From Halichondria panicea (lineage: Eukaryota; Porifera; Demospongiae; Suberitida; Halichondriidae): 64,000 nt of DNA. A program made the translations under genes and the position numbers. The stretch lies in the NCBI RefSeq assembly GCF_963675165.1, contig NC_087388.1, positions 5,027,047-5,091,046 on the forward strand, read 5' to 3'. The notes below the pieces were generated by a model. The model did no database searches. It saw nothing but the letters and a program-made list of their open reading frames with translations, and was not told where the DNA came from. This document shows positions 12,506-26,727 of the stretch, in pieces. Position 1 is the stretch's first letter, and each line of letters opens with the position of its first letter.

Positions 12506-13745
12506 TTAGTCAGTGCACTCCAGCCATGGCTTGTAGTCGGGTACTTCCACAGACACAACACTAAAAACTAGGGTGTCGTGTTTGAGGTACTGAGTGTTCT
12601 TGTAGGCATTGTAGTCAAGGTCAGCGTGGGAGATAAACTTGGGGTGGCCTCTTCCTAACCCTCTTTCACGGCACATCACTCTCTGACTGCTCTCACCCTC
12701 TGCTGGGAATGTGGTTGTCTTCTTGTGATGGTTCTTGTCCTCCAGTTGGTTGAGTAGCTCGAATGTGACCACCCCGGTAAACGGCCAGGACAGGGAGTCG
12801 TCATTAGGTCCCTTCATGAGGCAGGCAAACACCGAAACATGAGTGCCAGTTGCCCCAATATTGATACACATTTTATAGCCATTGCTGAAAGAAAAAAAAG
12901 GTTGGCTGTAAAATCGACTGTTTTTTAGCTGTTGAAATTCTGTTACTTTGAACTTGATTAAAGGCTGTTTCATTGGCTTCATTAGATTCGTTAGCTCAAG
13001 TACTTTATCAGTAGTCACTTGAAAATGTAGCTGATAATCCTCTTCATGCTCCTTGAGATTTTTTCGGAGAAGCATTTGCTTACACCCAACCGTAGCATAT
13101 TTACAGCTTTCATACTGGTAGTTGCAATCAAAACGGTGTAAATTAATACTGTCACGGGGAATGACGAAAGTGCAGCGTACATTCGGGCATCGTACTTTAA
13201 CTTTCGAACATGTATCTAGATGAGTGGTGGTCCTCTCCTGATGTTCCCCCGTCTTCTGGCAATGTGGACACTCGTACTGACGTCTTGGGCAGTCGTTAGT
13301 GAGGTGGTCGTCAAGATCTTTTCGCCGAATCTGGTCTTTGTGGTTGCATTCATTAGTGCAGAGAATGGTGGCGTATTCACAGGTCTTTAGGTGTGTTTCC
13401 AGGGACCCTAGCTCACCAACCCATTGACAGCTTTCGTTGATACAGCTCAATTTGAGGGATTTAATATGACGAGTTGCTACAGTAGTACAATACATTCATT
13501 AAACAGTAAAAAAAACTATAATTGTACTTACTTCGCACATCTTTGAAGAGAGTCAATTTCATACGACAAATAGGACAACTTTTACTATTGTAATCTTCTA
13601 TGCAACTTGAGCAGAACACTTTTCCACAGCCGTTCCCTCCATGTTGTTGAGGGTCCCTAGCTACACTTATGCAAATTGCACACTTCAGCTCATCCGGAGG
13701 TTCAGTAATCCATTGGTAGTCATAACCTCCAACATGCTCTGCCAT
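12506..13745 (-). CDS. TRAF-like RING / zinc finger / MATH protein, copy C
   Basis: Third paralogue: exons 13532-13745 and 12506-13476 encode 394 aa starting [12 protein letters not shown]. It has the RING ([18 protein letters not shown], with Lys for the RING His), zinc fingers and the MATH domain ([19 protein letters not shown]). It is more diverged than A and B in the middle zinc fingers (CPNVRCTFVIPRDSINLH) and at the C-terminus ([16 protein letters not shown]). It lies outside the intact proteinase gene but downstream of a relic of that gene's first exon, matching the position of A and B relative to the true exon 1. Full open frame; probably functional. Confidence 0.85.
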
Positions 13746-13864
13746 TTTGTTATGAAGCAGCTAGCTAGCTATAGAGTGGGTTTTCCCTGGGAATATCCCT
13801 ACTGTCTTACAATAATTATGGTTGCACTTTTAGTGTTTGTGAAGCCGGTCATCACCCCACCAGT

Positions 13865-13998
13865 AAAAATTGTGTGGATTGGCCGGGAAAACTACCAGTA
13901 CATGTGAATGACGTTGTAACGAATTGGAGTTATGCTCTCGTCTGATTTCTTGTTTCTACGCTTTTTGGTGGTTCCCCCGGCCAATCCTAGCAATTTTT
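13865..13998. mobile_element. Short MITE with inverted ends (134 bp)
   Basis: The left end AAAAATTGTGTGGATTGGCC and the reverse complement of the right end (AAAAATTGCTAGGATTGGCC) match at 17 of 20 bases and then continue. No coding capacity. Family not recognised. Confidence 0.6.
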
Positions 13999-14402
13999 CA
14001 CATTTCAAATGTTTTTCTAGTTGGTATCTACAGTGTTTAGATCCCACTTGAGTGTTTTTTTGCTTATTATTGCTATGTGCTCTATTTCTAATAGTGGCAA
14101 ATTAATTTAAGCAAATTGCTCTATTAAATGATTCAGGCTATGTACATTGTATTGTCATTTATACAAGGAGACGCACATGTAATAATATGACTGTAGCTAG
14201 ATGCTTAGTCTATAGTAGCACAATAACATAAGTATAATATATACATTTTGTAGAATGGAAGAGGGAAGCTCTATAGTTTTTTCTTTTGGCTTTGTTCGAG
14301 AATAGTAGGAGCTGCTTGTTTCTTGGGCAGTGTGCTGTGCTTGTTTACTGCAAGGCTGCATTGGGGAGGAGCTGGATGTAGGCATGGATTGAACAGTAAG
14401 AG

Positions 14403-15095
14403 CATAGATTGAAAAGGAAGGGATTGGAAACGAACGGGCCTCCCTGTGTAAATGGTTGAAACACTCTGCGTTATATTTCGCGCTCGCGAATATTTTCGTG
14501 ATTGAACAGTCTGTGTTGTATTTTAACTGTTTCTAGCTCTCCTATCCACTAGCGATCACTCAGAAGCTGGGAGGTACTCTAGAGAAGTAAGTTTATACCA
14601 CTGACAAGCTCTAAGTCGTTGTCTTTACTCTGTTTCCAATTTTTGTTGAGTTTAGCTTGAATTACTCTATGTCAACTTTTCTCTTTCACTGCTGTGAAGT
14701 CAAAACAGCAAAGGACATTGCTTGACTGGGTTATTATGTATCTTAGTGCTACATAGAATGGCTTCATGCTATGGATAAGCTGTACTGTTCATAAACATTT
14801 GCAGTATACTCCTTCAAACTGCTTTAGTATACTTTTATAAAAGTTTTAGACACACCACGGGCTTTGACCTCTCACGACTTCATAGTAAGAGTTAATAAGT
14901 TTAATAATAAGTTGAGTTAATTAATAAGAGTTAATAAGTTTCCTTCTTGTATAGCTGTTTAGTGATAGTGGATGCGTGGCTTAGTAAACTTTTTAGAGCT
15001 AAATTCTCTTAAAAAAAATCAACATTAAAAGTGATCAATTTCACTATTTTTATGCACAGCACATTGTAGAGCAGTCAAGACAGGAACCATCATCA
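14403..15095 (-). mobile_element. MITE copy 1 of the CAGAGATA family (one end missing), inverted relative to copy 2
   Basis: The sequence from AAGGAAGGGATTGGAAACGA (14415-14434) to 15095 is an inverted, diverged copy of 15808-16455. Similarity runs through the subterminal region and the blocks near 14530-14700 and 14790-15080. The outer end begins near CATAGATTGAAAAGG; the inner end is lost. With copy 2 it makes a roughly 650-bp-arm inverted repeat around the small ORF at 15121-15357. Confidence 0.75.
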
Positions 15096-15120
15096 GGGAG
15101 AGGTCGACAATAAAAATAAT

Positions 15121-15357
15121 CTACTTCACAAATATATTAACAATACAATACTCTGGATCGCTTGTGTCTGGCACAGGCATTTGTAGCAATGGTGTTGTTG
15201 GGTTTACTCGGTCAACTTCAACAGCTCCTGCTCTTGACCAATCCGCCCAGAGTTTAACACCCCATTCCGTACACGCATTAGTTTTGACTGGAATTGCAGA
15301 AGAACGCAGTTTAAGCTCTTTGGAGTCACTTACAGGTGCAGCAAATCGACTAGCCAT
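15121..15357 (-). CDS. Small ORF resembling the N-terminus of Crypton/ZMYM-type recombinase proteins
   Basis: Encodes 78 aa from MASRFAAPVSDS; an upstream in-frame Met exists at 15414. The stretch AIPVKTNACTEWGVKLWADW resembles the N-terminal helix region of tyrosine-recombinase-like (DUF3504, ZMYM/KIAA1958-like) proteins, where an 'xxTKKATxxGVKLFxxW' pattern recurs. The catalytic region is absent. It may be a first exon, a captured fragment or a truncated gene. It lies between two inverted MITE copies, with a palindromic MITE just upstream of its start. Identification is from motif memory only. Confidence 0.45.
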   Translation of the reverse strand: MASRFAAPVSDSKELKLRSSAIPVKTNACTEWGVKLWADWSRAGAVEVDRVNPTTPLLQMPVPDTSDPEYCIVNIFVK

Positions 15358-15445
15358 TTTGTCAAAAAAATGGCTATAGTATACTGATTTTTCGAACCAT
15401 AGTATACGGAGCAATCCGGCAAGTGGTCACGTGAAGCACTAAAAC

Positions 15446-15607
15446 ATTTAGAACACACCTACCCAAGACCACGTGCTTTAATGCCAGTGCCTTGGATTGG
15501 CTCTCGGTTACGTAATGCACTCGGCTCCGCCTCGAGCATTACGTTAACCTCGAGCCAATCCTCGGCACGCATTAAAACACTTAATCTTGGCTAGGTGTGT
15601 TCTAAAT
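15446..15607. mobile_element. Palindromic foldback MITE (about 160 bp)
   Basis: The left half (TTTAGAACACACCTACCCAA, then CACGTGCTTTAATGCC, GGATTGGCTC, TTACGTAATGC) is mirrored by the right half (GCATTACGTTAACC, GAGCCAATCC, GGCACGCATTAAAAC, TAGGTGTGTTCTAAA). It lies in the likely promoter of the small recombinase-like ORF. Confidence 0.8.
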
Positions 15608-15689
15608 ATTACATAGAGCATAATTATAGCCATGTAATGAATGTTTTATGTTAGGCCCAAAAATGCAGTCCCATATAATGATATAGTAC

Positions 15690-16463
15690 CAGAGATACAA
15701 AAGAAAGGGGATTGGAAACGAAATTTTTACGAAATTTTTGCGTGAAGCATTCCGCGTTATAGGGCGTGGCTAAAACTACAAAGGATTATATTTAGTCAGC
15801 ATGCTCATTACCTGTCTTGACTGCTCTACAATGTGCTGTACATAGAAACAGTGAAATTGATCATTTTTAATGTTGATTTTTCTAAAAAGTAAAGAGAATT
15901 TAGCTCTAAAAAGTCGACTAAGCCATGCAGCCACTATTACTAGACAAATAAATGCTACGCAAGAAGAAATAGCCTTTACTATGAAGTCGTAGGAGGGACA
16001 GGCCCGTGGTGTGTCTAAAAGTATACTAAAGCAGTTTGAAGGACTATACTGCAAATGTTTATGAACAGTACAGCTTATTTATAGCATGAAGCCATTCTAT
16101 GTAGCACTTAGATACATAATAACCAAGTCAAGCAATGTCCTTTGCTGTTTTGACTTCACAGGAGGGACAGAGAAAAGTTGACATAGAGTAATTCAAACTA
16201 AACTCAAAAAAATTGGAAACAGAGTAAAGACAACGGACTTAGAGCTTGTCAGTGGTATAAGCTTACTTCTCTCAAGTATCTCCCAGGCCCTGAGTGATCT
16301 CTAGTGGATAGGAGAGCTAGAAACCAGGGATACAAAACCGTAGCGCAGTCCTCCATGTAATTATTTACGAGCGCAATAATTACACGGAGTGCTTCACCGG
16401 ATGTCAGTCCTTTTACATAGGGCGTGGGCGGTTGTTTCCAATCCCCTTTCTTTTGTATCTCTG
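15690..16463. mobile_element. MITE copy 2, CAGAGATA family, complete (774 bp, 7-bp target duplication)
   Basis: Both ends carry an identical inverted repeat of about 30 bp starting CAGAGATACAAAAGAAAGGG. The element is flanked by direct repeats ATAGTAC (15683-15689 and 16464-16470). No transposase. The same family recurs at 20566-21027, again with a 7-bp duplication. Terminal CAG and subterminal GGATTGGAAAC define the family; superfamily is uncertain (hAT usually makes 8 bp). Confidence 0.88.
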
Positions 16464-16469
16464 ATAGTA

Positions 16470-16859
16470 CCGTATATCTTCTAATTTATCGGACAGCAAA
16501 AAAATTGGAACGGTCCGGGTATAATTGGAACAGATTTTTATAGAGCATGCGAAGTGTCTGGAATAATTAGAACAAGCAAGCAGCTGCATGCAAGCTAGCT
16601 AAGTTTAATACAACAGTGTCGACTGAATAGTTGCACTATATAGCTATCTAAAACTAGCTACTCAAAGCTATCTAACTGCAGCACTCTAAGTCTTACTTGC
16701 CGTCTATGAATGTACCTCAACTTTTCTAGGTATTGTCCGAATATTTAGAACAAATGTAATATTAAAGCACTGGAGTGTCCGTTGTATTAGAACAACGAAA
16801 ATTGCCCAAAAGAGTGTCCGGGGTAATTAGAAGTGTCCGATAGATTAGGAGATATACGG
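16470..16859. mobile_element. Tc1/mariner-type MITE (390 bp)
   Basis: Ends CCGTATATCTTCTAATTTAT (left) and, reversed, CCGTATATCTCCTAATCTAT (right) are flanked by TA. Internal repeats of a 'GTCCG...TTAGAAC' motif occur. Its left TA overlaps the target duplication of the neighbouring CAGAGATA element, so the two insertions touch. Confidence 0.82.
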
Positions 16860-16943
16860 TATACCTGCTCTGAGGCACTTTTCCCATGTACTTCCCATGT
16901 AGATCTTATCTACAGGTGTCTAAATAAAGTTTTTCACCTTCAG

Positions 16944-17526
16944 AGTGTCCACCATATTGCACTATGGAGTATTGTTCCGCCCGGCCTACCAGAACAGCAC
17001 TTTGTACCTTGTGAGTTCATACACTCAATTGTACAATACATCCGCTTAACTTTTAAACTGTTGTCTAATCCATTAGGAGAGAACCTGAGGGTGTCATGTG
17101 TGATGCAAAGTGCCGTGTTACCTACTGTCACACCTGTTACTATGACGATGAGTATCGCCCCCTGATAAGTAGCTGCAAAACGTGCTCTGGTATTGAGAAT
17201 GAGTTCAACAAGGCCAAGTGTTTCAGAATGTGGGCGGTGTGTACGAGACGAGCTGATGGGGAGGCCTATCCCAAGGTAACTACAGTATTGCTTGCTTTGG
17301 ATATGAGTTGAGCATAAGTAATCCATTGTTAGAGTAACATAAATTTCCTATTTGCATATATCTCTATTCAGGGCATGGGGACGAGGCTGGTATAGCCCAT
17401 AATATGCTGGCCGTGCATTTATGGTGATGTAGTTACGGTTAATTGTATTCTCTTTGTGCACTTTAGGTACGTGCTCGGGAAAGGACCAGTGAAAAGTTCA
17501 AGTGTTACGAGCAACCCTGTGCCTGA
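16944..17526 (+). CDS. Cysteine-rich protein of unknown function (3' exons only)
   Basis: Three exons agree in phase: 16944-17010, 17077-17275 and 17467-17526. The 108-residue peptide has 16 cysteines (CPPYCTMEYCSARPTRTALC, then MCDAKCRVTYCHTCYYDD, SSCKTC, KCFRMWAVC, KCYEQPCA). The density and pairing suggest an extracellular disulfide-bonded domain. I do not recognise the family. The upstream exon, which should hold a start and signal peptide, is not found: the Tc1-type MITE ends only 84 bp before the first exon. The gene may be 5'-truncated by the MITE cluster or its first exon may lie left of it. Confidence 0.55.
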
Positions 17527-18628
17527 AATGACACCAATAATTATTATGTAAATACGTATGGTCATAGTTACTAGATCTATAGTGTGTATACCATGAGAAC
17601 AGTCTATATTTATTGCCTTTTGTAGCCCAACTAAAATTAGCTATATAACTGTCTTAAGTTTATATTATTAATTATGCGCAACAACTTGTCCCAAATTTAA
17701 AAATCACTATAGAAAAATATATTTGGTTTTAATCTAATACAGATCTAGAGAGGTCTACCATCTCATGCATGCATGCATGCAGTTCGTCAGCGATGATAGA
17801 CTGAGGCAACCAATACATTAATGCATGGGGAGAGACTGGGGGAGTTCCTCTAAGCCTCAGTCTTGAATTACCCTTCCATCAAAAAGTGCCACCCTCATCG
17901 ATCATACAGGCAACACTCTATAATTACAATCTATATAGAGATTAATATGGTATACAACTGCCACAATGTGTCTTGCAACAGGGAAATGAAGATACTTAAC
18001 AAACAGTTACCTGTGCTTGCCAGATATCAATCAATTGTTTTACAATCCTCTTTAGTCACTGTATTTTGATGAGTAGTGTCCAGACCACTTTACAGTGATA
18101 GCACCACCTCCGCAGTTCCTTGACGAAAGCTTTGTTAGCATCCAAAAATCAACCAAGAAAATCGGACACCATGCAGATATTGGGAGACTATACACTCTTG
18201 AGCACCCCAGTACATATAGATTCGTGGAAATCCTTCAAATTTATGGTCTGAGGAAATGAGGCTAGACCTGTACTTGTTAAGAATACACCTATATATAATT
18301 TATATCCACAGAGATTTGGAGCTAAGGCATGGCCTACTGTCAGAGTTCGAGGGGTTTTCAAGAAGCACGCAATCTCTCACCGCAGCAAGAGGACTGCTGA
18401 AAAGAGTTCTGCAAGAGGTGGCGCAATGACCAAGGATGGAGGCACAAAATGCTTTAATGATAATTGGGGCAAAATGGGATAGTGTTGACAATACGCTAAT
18501 AAAAATGTCCTATACAAAGTATCCATGCCAAAAAACTAGAATCTCTAAGTAAATACAAAGAGTCAGACTAACCATGCACCTATATTTGGGCACTCAACAA
18601 TAAAAAAAAATGTCGGTGCTTTCTCCGT
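17527..18628. other. Intergenic DNA, no gene seen
   Basis: AT-rich, with a (TGCA)n run near 17766-17780. No open frame with family features or supported exon chain on either strand. Confidence 0.45.
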
Positions 18629-19529
18629 CTAACCCTCCCTGCACTCTGCTGTGCAGAGGGGTGGGGGTTGTGTAGAGAGCCACTGCAAGAGATTGTCCAA
18701 GGAGCACTGGTTCTCATTGTCCAGACCTCTACTATCTACATGTATGTCATACGGCAGATCAAACCCAACAACGAACGCAAACCTGAGAGGGGAACATGAA
18801 ATGTAATAAGCAATAAGATTATCGTTTCCTGAGCTTAAGAATTGTACTTGGTTTTGACTTACTGTTGGTCCATGTTGTCAATTGTCACATTACCACTGCC
18901 AAAAGATCCATCCTCACAAATGTACCTGAAAAGGCGTAAACAAAAAGCAAATTATAATCAATTACCCGGAAACAAAATCCTTGATGAAAAACTTACGTAA
19001 ACATTAACGGACAAATACTATTTCCAGAGTCGGCGCATGTGAGAGAATAATAATGTCATGGATATACAAATTTGAAAAACACATACCTCTGAACAGGCAA
19101 ACCGTTTGGTACTGCACAATCAGTAAAATTCCTACAAGAAAAGGAATGGTATAATTATAGAGAGGAGACTATGAATTCTGAGGTTGGGTATCTCCAATTT
19201 CTGTGTGTATATAATTATACTGGAACAATAAGCACTCATTATGAGACTGTGATTCTCTGAACCAGTTTGTCTCACCTTTCCACCACACCCAGGTTACCGA
19301 GGAAGGAAAGAGATCCTGGAGACAAGTATTCAGTCAAGAATGACTTATCTCTGTGCAAATAATTTGTGCAATTGTGTTGGCTTAAAATCTTACACTCAAT
19401 TCCTTACATCACAAAGTTGCTGCCTGGTCCAGTATCTATCCCCTCAGTTGAGAACATAATAGTACACTTGAGTTCTATCATACCAGTCAGGCATGCAGTT
19501 TGCAAGTGGAACTCTTTTTGTACAAAGCA
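18629..19529 (-). CDS. Uncharacterised protein, C-terminal exons
   Basis: Five exons on the minus strand chain in one reading frame: 19408 to about 19529, 19276-19350, 19087-19131, 18863-18925 and 18629-18782 (stop TAG at 18629-18631). The peptide reads ...LKCTIMFSTEGIDTGPGSNF-VIDKSFLTEY-LSPGSLSFLGNLGVVE-RNFTDCAVPNGLPVQR-YICEDGSF-..., then QFAFVVGFDLPYD and ends CTAECREG. Four introns with correct borders and phase make this a real gene. It has several cysteines and no transmembrane segment in the visible part. The upstream end of the first listed exon is uncertain and the start is not found. Family not recognised. Confidence 0.6.
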
Positions 19530-20417
19530 CTCGATTCATTTCGACAGCAGATTAATTTTCCTGACTTTGCAGTTTTGATTTGCATTTTGCAGATCGATTG
19601 CAGTTTTGATCTGATGCAGTTTTGATCTGATAGTTCAGCTGATTATGTGGCTTCCAATCAAACAGATAAATTTTTATTTTTGACACAAATAATTATTATG
19701 AGATAGGCACTCACATAATTTGGACTACTAGCCTATATATTGGATCATAAATAACATGAATTCGTCATCACTCATCACTAATAAACCACAGACACTACAA
19801 AAACTCGTATCTATAATGATGTCACTGCTCAGAGGTCAATGCACATTTGAGGTAACCTTCATACCTTATAATTATGGTAAGACTTTCAATAAAGGACATG
19901 TATGGCAAATATCAGGCAAAAAACTGTCATTTGACACAATAGTCAGTGAAAACCACAAATCATATTTTGTCGGTGTATATACGTCAGTAGCCTACTAGCG
20001 TAATCTATTAATTTTTTTGCAACAAGACCAAAGTATATAGGTTTATACAAGAGTAGATAAGTACTCTTGGTTTATAGTAAAGGGTGAAATCATGAAGGGA
20101 TTGCACAACATATATATAGTGTGAGGAATGCCCCAACAGGACAAGAACAAGACATGAACATTTTTAATGGTGATCACACTATATACACACAAACAGAAGT
20201 ACATAAAGTACTCTTGATACAATAGTGTAATAAGGATAAAGGCTATAGTGACCTAACATCAACACATCTTAAGTTCAGTACTTTTCATACCCACATGACA
20301 TCCTGCACATGCATGTGTGGTTACTGTAATTGAGAGGTGTAACAGTCTGTCTCTAACTACACCTTTAAAAAGTTGTGCTCTCATTTTGATACTGAATTAC
20401 AAGAAACATTGCCAATA

Positions 20418-24674
<4,257 letters not shown>

Positions 24675-25424
24675 CTATGCATGGGTACTGCCCACGCATC
24701 ATGCAAGTATTTATTATATATAGTGTTATTTACTGATAGTAATTTATAGCAAATTAGTATATCTGCTGTATTTGATGTCTCATAGCTCAATTTTCATCTC
24801 TCCTTCAATTGTTATTTTTCATCGCATGCTGACTATAATTATATGATATATAGGACCAAGTGAATCACTAAATAAACTCGTATAATCACCTAGGCTATAG
24901 GTGATGTCCAGTGATTATAATTATTCCCATAATGATCATTAATTCCTATATACAGCCAGGCATTATCCAGATTTAAAGCATCTTGAATTAATGTGCGAGT
25001 ATATACATGTACACAGCAAATAGCAATGAAATTAATTAGATTTTGTTTGCTATATTGAGCTAGCTAGCATAATTATTGGAAATTAAGCAATTAACCCTTT
25101 CCCGGCTTTATTAAAACAAGAAAATACAGAATAAAACATGTTTTTCTTTAAAAATCCATATCTTATGAACCATACATTGAAATCACTTGTAACTATTTCC
25201 TACAGGTAGTCCAGACCCCGGGGGTACCATGACATCATCATCGTTACCTAGCAACTGACCACCCCCAACTAATTAGCGATTGTTTACAAACATTTACAAT
25301 TATGTACACAAACAATATTGTATGAAGGCACAAAGTGACTATAGACACTAACTAAAGTAAGTGTTCTAAGTGTTCTCAATGTTCTCACGGTGACATGGTT
25401 CAATCAGGATCTGCCGAAACTTCT
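24675..25424. other. Intergenic DNA, no gene seen
   Basis: 3' flank of the SRCR gene; AT-rich, with no supported coding sequence. Confidence 0.45.
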
Positions 25425-25474
25425 ACAGGTATAATAGATGACCTCAATTACCAGGTCCTTGCCGTGGGTTACTG
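25425..25474 (+). pseudogene. Scrap of a cysteine proteinase last exon
   Basis: ACAGGT...GATGACCTCAATTACCAGGTCCTTGCCGT parallels the start of proteinase exon 10 (10045-10097), including its acceptor, with a small deletion. The catalytic His codon is changed to TAC and a stop follows (GGTTACTGA). It lies in the same orientation as the exon-1 relic at 10761. Confidence 0.7.
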
Positions 25475-25586
25475 AGATCATTATCTGTGGGTCACTTTCT
25501 GCACTATATATTGTCAGCATTTTTGTGTCCGGCTTTTTTGTGCCCGGAATCTAAATTTATACTGGTTAAAGCTCTCCATCTCGGGG

Positions 25587-26441
25587 CTAAAAAAACAAAG
25601 TATAAATATAACAGGTATAGGTGCATTCAGTACTCTTAGATCCTTGATTCCTCCGTCTAGCCAGCTCAGCAGCGATAGCTGCCCTGCCAGGAGAGAATCT
25701 TGCTCCTCTTATTGCCTGGATCGAGGATCTGAGTAGGGAGAATGAGAGGCGACATCTTAGCAGTTGAGGGGTGTTGCTGTATATAGGGCGTCCCATTTGT
25801 AGGAGAGCAGGGATGCCAATCTTTTGTAGAAGGTTGTCATGGCCTCTCTGCCCATTCCTCCAGTGGTATACTATAAGGGACGTGCGAATGAGGCATGTTA
25901 ATTCATTTCTCTGTTCGTACGATCTTTTTTCTCTTTCGTGTTTGTTATAGTATGCAGACTACATGTTAAAGAGCCTTTGTTTGATGGAGCATGCACTGTA
26001 AAAAATGATTGAAAAAAAGTGCGGTGGACACACTAAAACCGTCGCATATAGCACGCTTTTTTGAAAAAGTGTGCTATATGCGACGGTTTTAGTGTGCTCA
26101 CCGCACTTTTTTTTTTACAGTGTGGGGATTGAATACTCTGACATTGAAGTATTAGGTCTGCCTCCCCACACTCCATTCGCAGAGATGTCAAGGCGAGCTC
26201 CATCTTGAGTGTTGGCTGATGCACCCCAGAATTTTTCATCCGTGATGGGCTGCAGGTCGGGTTCTATGCGAACATCATTGCATACATGTTCTATAAGGAA
26301 GGCCTTGCCACAGTCACATTTTGTAGAGGTATTTGTGGGATTCCATCCATAGCGCAGTGCTAGAGCATCTTGGAAGGTTCCCTTGTGCAGGGTAAAGCCG
26401 TGTGGAAGTGTTGTCAGCCACGAGGAAGTGCCTTTCTCACT
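25587..26441 (-). pseudogene. Decayed reverse-transcriptase-type retroelement ORF, C-terminal part
   Basis: Minus-strand pieces match a polyprotein tail common in invertebrate retroelements: SSWLTTLPHGFTLHKGTF, LALRYGWNPTNTS, KCDCGKAFLIEH, then (after an internal deletion) NDVRIEPDLQPITDEKFW, GARLDISANGVWGG and, after a frameshift, FNVRVFNPHT. Further down come GGMGREAMTTFYKRLASLL and FSLLRSSIQAIRGAR. Frameshifts, a stop and a MITE insertion (25994-26122) break it. The family is recalled from typical sequences, not searched. Confidence 0.7.
25994..26122. mobile_element. CACTG-ended foldback MITE (129 bp) inside the retroelement relic
   Basis: Nearly perfect palindrome: CACTGTAAAAAATGATTG at the left and TTTTTTTTTTACAGTG at the right, with inner arms CACTAAAACCGTCGCATATA and their mirror. 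It shares ends and the GTGTGCT motif with the 4.66 kb element at 27143-31799. No convincing target duplication. Confidence 0.82.
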
Positions 26442-26660
26442 GCAATATAAATATTTTCAGGGTGCCTGAAAGAAGTTCTTTCAACTCGTTCGCTTTAGAG
26501 TCATTCTCTTGGTTATTCTTCCTCCTACTGAGCCATTTTCTTCTGGTCCAGTTGGATGAATATGTTCAAAATTATGCATAACCAAGGCCTATAGCTATAG
26601 CATAATTGTGCTGGTATTAATTTAGCGCCATCCCACACATGGTAGCTAGGTTCTAAGCTC

Positions 26661-26727
26661 TGCAAGTACTGCATAGCCTCGATTCCCGGCCGCTTGAACA
26701 AGGCCTGGAATCGAGGCTAGTACTGCA
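26661..26727. repeat. Inverted repeat with GCCTCGATTCCCGGCC arms
   Basis: Arms GCCTCGATTCCCGGCC (26676-26691) and GGCCTGGAATCGAGGC (26702-26717), extended by AGTACTGCA on both sides. A related string (GGCCTGGGATCGAGGCT) occurs alone at 10669-10685, so it belongs to a dispersed repeat. Confidence 0.7.

Noticed and set aside
19756-19998. 80-codon plus-strand open frame starting MNSSSLITNK
   Set aside because: No homology recognised, no splice or promoter context; likely chance.
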